IMG/VR virus record: IMGVR_UViG_3300027762_000008
Span: 1-64,000 of that record
DNA length: 64,000 bases
Source: a virus
Direction: 5' to 3' (one strand)
Of this stretch, positions 59,306 through 64,000 are shown one piece after another. Each line of letters opens with the position of its first letter. The first letter of the stretch is position 1. The notes beneath the pieces are model-generated. The model was not told the DNA's origin, made no database searches, and saw nothing but the letters and a program-made list of their open reading frames with translations. Both the position numbers and the translations under genes were made by a program.

Positions 59306-61375
59306 TTACTCCAATCCTGTTGCTAATGGCCAATCGTTAAACTCTTCTGGGGTCATAAAGTACTTCGCCAGCATTGCGTGAATTCTCTCTCCTCCTTCTT
59401 CAACATACTCCTCCCGGCTGTTCCATGTCTTGGCATCCATCCGAATATCCCTGCCGTAGAAGTCCTTGAACGCTCTGTTCATGCACTCCTTGAGCACCTT
59501 AATCTGCTCCGGCTTGTCCTCCCGATGGATGACGTACAGAGCATCATGCAGCGGAGCCACCACGTGAATCCCGGCTCGCTGGGCATACCGAACCGCTCTC
59601 CGGAGAATTGCTCCTCCCGCACCCTGAATCGGAAAATTGGCGACACTCATCTGGTTTGGGTTATCTGTGAACAACCAAAATCCGTCCCGAGTCTTGAGAG
59701 GCTTTCTCTCCGAATAGTCGTCCAGCTGATCCCGGCTCCAGTCCCAGTAGGTGGAGAAGGTTTCCTTGTGGTGACCATAAAGCTCTCGGGCTTGGTCTTC
59801 AGTAATGGTCTTGTCTCCGGTATCCGCAATCAGCTTACGGTGTAATTTAGGTGCGCCCATACCGAATTGAAGTCCTAGTACTGTAGCCTTTAACTGTGTA
59901 CGTAATTGCGGGTGGCTGCTCTTCGTGGCGGTTGCCGGGAGCACTCCCGCCAGCACACCGAAGTTGACGTAGACGTCCGGCTTTCCTCCCGCCGTGGAGG
60001 TGTCGTACGCTGCCACCATGTTCTCATCCTGCGATTCACACGCAGCGATAATGAATTCCTCGGAGGAATAGTCCACTGCGGTGTAGCACCACCCAGGCGG
60101 CGGCTTGAGGCAGGAGCGAATCCACTTGGCCTGAGCCAACAGAAAGCTTCTTGCTGGTGGTGCGTTTCTTCCCGTCTGAGTTCCATAGGGATTCCAGTAC
60201 ACCCGCAGCCGACCGTCACTCCCGATGCGTTGAAAGATGGATTCCTTCCCTTCGGTGGAAACCATATCCTCCCCGTCCTCTTCGCCAATGATGACTTCCT
60301 CGAACCCCGTCTTGCTGGTGTAGGATTTGGTCTGGCTGTCGAAGTTGCGGATGCGGGTCAGCTCTTTCACTTCAGGATAGAGTTCCTCATATTCCTTGAG
60401 CACATCCTTGGCGAAGGAGAACTTCCCGGTCTTTGCGCTCTTCGGCCACTCTTTGTCGAGTCCCTTGGCTTTGACGAATTCCTCCTTCTTGGCGTCGGAG
60501 TAAACCCACTCGCCCTTCTTGTTCTTCAGGTAGAACGGGAAGAGGGTGTCGCAGAGCATGGTGATCCACTCATCCAGAATGGCCTTCCTCGAGTCGGCGA
60601 TGCGGCGCAGCCGGGCGGTATTTACCGGCATTCCGGTGCGCTCGATAAGAGCCAATCTTGCCGACCATTCCCCCCGCACCAAAGCGTCGTTGAGATACGT
60701 CTGAAACGGCTGTCCCGTGAGAGCCCGTATCTCCTTCTGCAGGATTCGAAACAGGTCGGGAAGGTGAACCACGTCAGAGGCGGCGTACTTGATAATCTCT
60801 TCCCTCTCCCACGGGGAATAGTTCCCCCGGAGAATGATGTCCCGCATGTGATTCTTGTGCTGTAAATCCGGCTCGATTCCCAGGAACGCCCAGAGGGTGG
60901 ATGACAAGTCGATGTTGGTCTTGGCATTGTTGCGCTTCCTCGGGTCGGTCTTCTCGAGGTGAAGCGTCTTCCCCCGGTCGTCCACAATCGGAGGATACGA
61001 AGTCTTTTTGTTTCCCTTGGAGTCAACGTACTTGCCGTAAAGTCGCTTGTAGTTTCCGTTCCTCACCTGCTTGGTTTCGGTCAGGAGGTCTACAAACTCC
61101 CAGTCGGTAACCTTGAGTCTCTTCTCTTCAGAGCAGAGGCTCATGATGGCACTGGCTTCGGCGATGATATTGTACGACAGGATTACCGCACCCTTCTCCA
61201 TGAGCTCCTCGAGCATCCGGAAGAGTGCTATCTTCTCATCGTAATTTCCCTGCAGCCATCGGACTTCTTCGAGGATGGTCACTCCATCCTTTCGGACAAG
61301 AATAGCGCAGCAGACCACATCCATTGCTGATTCACTACTCTGACGATACTCGAAATCAAGATAAATATAGTACAT
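59306..61375 (-). CDS. polA: Family A DNA polymerase
   Basis: 689 residues, no 5'-3' exonuclease. Exonuclease (3'-5') domain: exo I D7-x-E9 in LDFEY, exo II N69...E73 where a Glu replaces the usual Asp, and exo III Y197-x3-D201. Polymerase domain: motif A DYSSEE (Asp435), O-helix RTQLKATVLGLQFGMG (Leu500 and Phe504 at the positions of Klenow Phe762 and Tyr766), motif C HD (610-611). It is the replicative polymerase of the phage. Leu at 762 is a rare state seen in some viral PolAs and linked with slow or temperate replication. Weak RBS (GGAT). Confidence 0.92.
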   Translation of the reverse strand: MYYIYLDFEYRQSSESAMDVVCCAILVRKDGVTILEEVRWLQGNYDEKIALFRMLEELMEKGAVILSYNIIAEASAIMSLCSEEKRLKVTDWEFVDLLTETKQVRNGNYKRLYGKYVDSKGNKKTSYPPIVDDRGKTLHLEKTDPRKRNNAKTNIDLSSTLWAFLGIEPDLQHKNHMRDIILRGNYSPWEREEIIKYAASDVVHLPDLFRILQKEIRALTGQPFQTYLNDALVRGEWSARLALIERTGMPVNTARLRRIADSRKAILDEWITMLCDTLFPFYLKNKKGEWVYSDAKKEEFVKAKGLDKEWPKSAKTGKFSFAKDVLKEYEELYPEVKELTRIRNFDSQTKSYTSKTGFEEVIIGEEDGEDMVSTEGKESIFQRIGSDGRLRVYWNPYGTQTGRNAPPARSFLLAQAKWIRSCLKPPPGWCYTAVDYSSEEFIIAACESQDENMVAAYDTSTAGGKPDVYVNFGVLAGVLPATATKSSHPQLRTQLKATVLGLQFGMGAPKLHRKLIADTGDKTITEDQARELYGHHKETFSTYWDWSRDQLDDYSERKPLKTRDGFWLFTDNPNQMSVANFPIQGAGGAILRRAVRYAQRAGIHVVAPLHDALYVIHREDKPEQIKVLKECMNRAFKDFYGRDIRMDAKTWNSREEYVEEGGERIHAMLAKYFMTPEEFNDWPLATGLE

Positions 61376-61378
61376 TGT

Positions 61379-61525
61379 CTATCCACATGTGCATTTAGAA
61401 AAGAAAAGTATAGCTTTATAGATGCAAAATAGTCCGAACCCAAGTATGCCCGTCACCCCGGCTAGGTACAAAGTAATGATAGCAGGAAAAATAACTTTGT
61501 CTATCCACTCTTCCCGTCCGATCAT
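61379..61525 (-). CDS. Small membrane protein, 48 aa
   Basis: ATG at 61525 adjoins the stop of the next gene upstream, and its TAG is 4 bases before the polymerase start. One hydrophobic helix (about residues 11-41, VIFPAIITLYLAGVTGILGFGLF). Ends KCTCG. Function unknown; likely a small inner-membrane protein. Confidence 0.5.
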   Translation of the reverse strand: MIGREEWIDKVIFPAIITLYLAGVTGILGFGLFCIYKAILFFSKCTCG

Positions 61526-61642
61526 TTATTTCTTCTCCTTCTTAATCTCATCCAGTATCAATAGTGCGGCCAAAACCGCTGCGCCTAGAACGATTCCCAC
61601 CCCACAGATTGCAAGGTGATGATTCGAGAAAAGCTCATTCAT
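61526..61642 (-). CDS. Small membrane peptide, 38 aa
   Basis: MNELFSNHHLAICGVGIV... with a hydrophobic helix (about residues 10-31) and a Lys-rich end (EIKKEKK). The start at 61642 sits in a repeated gene junction (GAGCGATGA). No family. Confidence 0.45.
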   Translation of the reverse strand: MNELFSNHHLAICGVGIVLGAAVLAALLILDEIKKEKK

Positions 61643-61814
61643 CGCTCTTCTCCTCGAGCTTCCCAAACAAGGCATCCAGAGCGAAATAGCACCCCATAGC
61701 CAATTCCAATTCTCTCTGCGCATCCACGAGTGACAGTTCTTCCTTCAGATATTTAACCGTTGGGGTGTCCTTAAGAGCGTCTATTGCTTCGGCTATCTCT
61801 TTAGCATTGCTCAT
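61635..61814 (-). CDS. Helical protein, 59 aa, junction type
   Basis: Start at 61814 in the repeated junction. Helical: KEIAEAIDALKDTP and LSLVDAQRELELAMGCYFALDALFGKL. Its last four residues KSDE are encoded by the junction of the next gene. Function unknown. Confidence 0.5.
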   Translation of the reverse strand: MSNAKEIAEAIDALKDTPTVKYLKEELSLVDAQRELELAMGCYFALDALFGKLEEKSDE

Positions 61815-61903
61815 CGCTCTTCCTCCTCCTCGCTGTCTTCCACCTTCTCCGCAGCTTCTAGCCTTAACCATTCGTCGAACATATCGTCCAAAATCTCACT
61901 CAT
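61811..61903 (-). CDS. Tiny acidic protein, 30 aa
   Basis: Start at 61903 overlaps the stop of the upstream gene (ATGA) with GGAGAAGG before it. Acidic: MSEILDDMFDEWLRLEAAEK and a poly-Glu end. One of the smallest genes in the window; supported mainly by the overlaps at both ends and the junction repeat. Confidence 0.4.
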   Translation of the reverse strand: MSEILDDMFDEWLRLEAAEKVEDSEEEEER

Positions 61904-62175
61904 GCCTTCTCCTTCACATCTACCAAGCACACAAGACCTCTTGCCGGGCTCGCTCGCACCAAAGAAAACTCACACCGACTGATATGCCCATATCCAGACA
62001 TCCGTATAAGCGGTTCCAGGAGGTTCGTGGGCTTGTCAACCACCACTCGGATGTGAGCATTCAGCAGTACCGTGTCTCTTCCTGCCAACAGGACAATCAA
62101 TTTCCATCTAAGGTCGTGCCAAAAGTTTTTCACTGATGCCGTCGATATGAACCCCGTTGCATTACTATCACTCAT
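61900..62175 (-). CDS. Hypothetical protein, 91 aa
   Basis: Start at 62175 in the repeated junction, RBS GGGAG. Beta-like N-terminal half (FISTASVKNFWHDLRWKLIVLLAGRDTVLLNAHIRVVVD) and a mixed C-terminal half with Cys residues. No family recognised. Confidence 0.5.
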   Translation of the reverse strand: MSDSNATGFISTASVKNFWHDLRWKLIVLLAGRDTVLLNAHIRVVVDKPTNLLEPLIRMSGYGHISRCEFSLVRASPARGLVCLVDVKEKA

Positions 62176-62569
62176 CGCTCTTCTCCCTCAATGCTTTCTC
62201 AGCAATACAATAGGGGCAGTAATCAGCCTCATCTGGATCTGGATCATCTCCACAATCGCACATAGTGACGCCAAGTATGGAGTCAAGAGCGTTCCTTAGC
62301 CTGTCAATCCGATTTACCAACTCCAAATTATGTGCCTGTGCCGCATTGTGTTGGGCGAGCATCTTCTCCTCAAGCTCCTCGATCTCCTTTTGCAGTCCAA
62401 GTTTCTCTCCTCTCAGGCGGAATATCTCGGAGCTTTTCTCGGCACATATTTTCTTTAGCGATTCTTTGTCCAATACTTCGTCAGATATTTCACTCTCCCT
62501 TTCTGGAACGTACATGCTATGTCTCCAACAGTCGCAACCAACATCTTCGCAAGTTAATTCTTTACTCAT
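62168..62569 (-). CDS. Zinc-binding coiled-coil protein, 133 aa
   Basis: N-terminal CEDVGCDCW and C-terminal CDCG...CPYC, five cysteines in clusters, around a long Glu-rich coiled coil (residues 46-92, KKICAEKSSEIFRLRGEKLGLQ). The cysteines probably bind one or more metal ions. Resembles the Lar-like coiled-coil gene at 1695 in layout (metal site plus coil). Junction repeat at the start. Confidence 0.5.
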   Translation of the reverse strand: MSKELTCEDVGCDCWRHSMYVPERESEISDEVLDKESLKKICAEKSSEIFRLRGEKLGLQKEIEELEEKMLAQHNAAQAHNLELVNRIDRLRNALDSILGVTMCDCGDDPDPDEADYCPYCIAEKALREKSDE

Positions 62570-62843
62570 CGCTCGGAACCTCCTGCATGCGTCCGTGTCT
62601 CTTCAAGAACTCGTCAACGTAGCTGTTGGTGGTGTTTGGTGCGAACTGGCGTTTTCCTGCTTCCAGATAGTCAAGGGCGAGGTTGAGGTTGTACTCCAGT
62701 TCGTCGATGCGCTTTTCTCGTTCGGACATCTTTGCGGCGATGCGTCGGAGATCGGTTACGAGCGACGGGTTTAGGAGTTTGCTTTGGTAATTCCACGCAG
62801 CGATCCATGTAGCCAGTTCGTGCAGTGTATCTGAGTCACTCAT
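62562..62843 (-). CDS. Helical protein, 93 aa, junction type
   Basis: Start at 62843 in the repeated junction. Entirely helical with a coiled-coil segment (RIAAKMSEREKRIDELEYNLNLALDYLEAGK). Ends PSDE from the next gene's junction. Function unknown. Confidence 0.5.
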   Translation of the reverse strand: MSDSDTLHELATWIAAWNYQSKLLNPSLVTDLRRIAAKMSEREKRIDELEYNLNLALDYLEAGKRQFAPNTTNSYVDEFLKRHGRMQEVPSDE

Positions 62844-63048
62844 CGCTCGGCACCTCCGGCCTTTGTTCGAGACTTTCCTTCCACCGTACACCGGCAATCC
62901 TTGCGGGTGAACTTCTGCCGCTCGGTTCCCACTCTGGGCTATCATCGTAGAATGTTTTTGGCCTTCTCTCATACCACCACCACGCTCCATTGGCGTCCAT
63001 CGCCAAATAATCCGCCCACGGCGGTGCATCTTTCCAATTAGGTTTCAT
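62836..63048 (-). CDS. Small Trp-rich protein, 70 aa
   Basis: Start at 63048 in the repeated junction (RBS GAGGTGCC). Sequence PNWKDAPPWADYLAMDANGAWWWYE: seven Trp and several Tyr. Small phage proteins with 'PW(A).(Y/W)(L)A.D..G.W.WYE' recur in accessory blocks; probably beta-rich. Function unknown. Confidence 0.55.
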   Translation of the reverse strand: MKPNWKDAPPWADYLAMDANGAWWWYERRPKTFYDDSPEWEPSGRSSPARIAGVRWKESLEQRPEVPSDE

Positions 63049-63415
63049 CGCTCGGCACCTCGTAAAATCCGTCTTTATTTGGGACGGCGGGCCAATAACG
63101 GAAACAGTCTCCGAGAACTTCTCGTGCGTGTTCCTCGCTTTCATAAAGGTATGCAGATAGCTCCGTATATCTGTCGTCTTTGAGTAATGCAGGAGCCATT
63201 AATTTTGGCTTCGGAGGCTCTTTCCATTCCCCCACGATGTCGGCATTTCTGTTTACGGCTGTGAGCCCTGTGTCTTTGTCCCAACTTTCATGAAGCCACT
63301 TATCGTCCTCGTCCTGTACGGCTCCAAGCGCCCATCCCTCGCCGTTGTCCAACATAAATACTTGTGCCTTATAACCGCAGCGAGTCCTGTAATACTTTCC
63401 TGATTCAAATCTCAT
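63038..63415 (-). CDS. Small hypothetical protein, 125 aa
   Basis: Start at 63415 after GGAGAGAAAGA. Opens YYRTRCGYKAQVFMLDNGEG, the same hairpin-like opening as the 2783-3013 protein. The end (FYEVPSDET) is encoded by the next junction. Beta-rich middle, mixed C-terminal half. No family. Confidence 0.55.
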   Translation of the reverse strand: MRFESGKYYRTRCGYKAQVFMLDNGEGWALGAVQDEDDKWLHESWDKDTGLTAVNRNADIVGEWKEPPKPKLMAPALLKDDRYTELSAYLYESEEHAREVLGDCFRYWPAVPNKDGFYEVPSDET

Positions 63416-63876
63416 TCTTTCTCTCCTACAATCACACGCTCGTTCGCTTCCTCTCCTTCCACCGGCGTCTTGCCGATGATCCAATAGCCGGATGCGGTTA
63501 CTGTCGCCACTGCATCACCGTTGGATGTGAACACCCAAGGCTCGGCAGATGCTGGCATAGGAGGTATGTACACTGCCCACGGCAATTCCTCTCCGGCACG
63601 ATTGCGCCTTGCTAGTTCATCCCAACACTTTCCCCGGTAGCAGAACCACCGTGGATTTCTCGCATATTCCACCATAACCTCGACTGTCTCACGGCAGAAT
63701 GGGCATTCTTTCTTAACGAGCTTCGGTTTCCATTCTCGTAACTCTTGAGCAAGAGCCATGAGGCAGTCAGGGCAAACACGGACCACTCCGTGCTCACCGC
63801 CCGAAGGATCAAACTCGACAACCTTGGCGTGTTTGTCGCAGTAATCGCATTCAAAAAACCCAAATTCATGGCTCAT
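63412..63876 (-). CDS. Zinc-ribbon phage protein, 154 aa
   Basis: CDYC (10-13), CPDC and CPFC pairs (about 35-38 and 58-61) give two zinc ribbons. The rest is beta-rich with a YARNPRWFCYRGKCW segment. ATGA overlap with the next gene. Related in general layout to the Lar-like gene at 1695, but without a coiled coil. Function unknown. Confidence 0.55.
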   Translation of the reverse strand: MSHEFGFFECDYCDKHAKVVEFDPSGGEHGVVRVCPDCLMALAQELREWKPKLVKKECPFCRETVEVMVEYARNPRWFCYRGKCWDELARRNRAGEELPWAVYIPPMPASAEPWVFTSNGDAVATVTASGYWIIGKTPVEGEEANERVIVGEKE

Positions 63877-64000
63877 CTACTGTCTCCATTTTCGGTATGT
63901 TTTGTTCAAACCAGTTATGATAACATATGAGACAGAAATCAGAGCTGTTGCCGTCCATAGTGAACTTTACGCCATAGCCTTTCGATGATTCCCACCCGCA
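63866..64000 (-). CDS. Partial gene at the right edge
   Basis: The minus-strand frame is open from the window edge to a stop at 63866-63868, overlapping the next gene's start by 11 bases. The 44 visible residues include CLICYHN, probably the last half of a zinc-binding small protein. Start lies outside the window. Confidence 0.55.
   Translation of the reverse strand, partial: CGWESSKGYGVKFTMDGNSSDFCLICYHNWFEQNIPKMETVDEP

Overview
The window is dsDNA from a tailed bacteriophage (Caudoviricetes). The evidence is an uninterrupted virion module of large terminase, portal, scaffold, HK97-type major capsid protein, head-tail adaptor and tail nozzle, followed by a run of very large internal (ejection) proteins. 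A podovirus-like short tail is inferred: there are adaptor/nozzle-type tail proteins and giant internal virion proteins, but no tape measure, sheath or tail-assembly frameshift gene. Two proteins carry lipoprotein signal peptides (LSAAC, LLNSC) and the lysis genes are an amidase and a glucosaminidase, so the host is probably a Gram-negative bacterium; the species cannot be read from the sequence. No tRNA, rRNA, CRISPR array or integrase was seen. Both window edges cut through open reading frames, so this is part of a larger genome. Layout: positions 1-690 hold an HU-like gene on the plus strand and a doubtful open frame leaving the left edge. From 684 to 9153 a tightly packed minus-strand operon of small accessory genes includes a Lar-like zinc ribbon, a lipoprotein, YubB/DUF1281-like, DUF6876-like and gp88-like proteins and a PAPS-reductase-like enzyme. 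It is interrupted at 7145-8113 by a non-coding island of nested palindromes, dispersed iteron-like repeats and G-quadruplex-like runs, which is the best candidate for a replication origin or control locus. A four-gene plus-strand island (9308-10514) encodes an XRE-type regulator and a protein joining a Fis-type helix-turn-helix to a zinc ribbon. From 10550 to 22621 the minus strand carries tail decoration proteins, the lysis cassette, a 296-residue lipoprotein, a 1526-residue tail fibre/spike, smaller tail proteins and a possible small terminase. From 22696 to 55185 the plus strand carries packaging, head, tail and ejection proteins, with a freestanding HNH-AP2 homing endonuclease just after the major capsid gene and one clear intrinsic terminator at 32221-32260. 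From 55166 to 64000 the minus strand carries the DNA metabolism cassette (SNF2-like helicase, PD-(D/E)XK nuclease, probable ssDNA-binding protein, family A DNA polymerase), fed by a string of very small overlapping genes. How the parts fit: the right-hand minus block would replicate and process DNA, the left minus block would modify the host, the 9.3-10.5 kb genes are likely transcription switches, and the plus block builds and fills the virion. No primase, replicative helicase or phage RNA polymerase was recognised, so the phage either uses host enzymes (sigma70-like promoters are visible) or encodes them outside the window. The most interesting non-coding signals are a 12-bp hairpin that buries the ribosome binding site and start codon of the HNH gene, a second RBS-sequestering hairpin at 9163-9204, the nested-palindrome island, and a repeated junction GAGCGATGA that joins at least six consecutive small genes.
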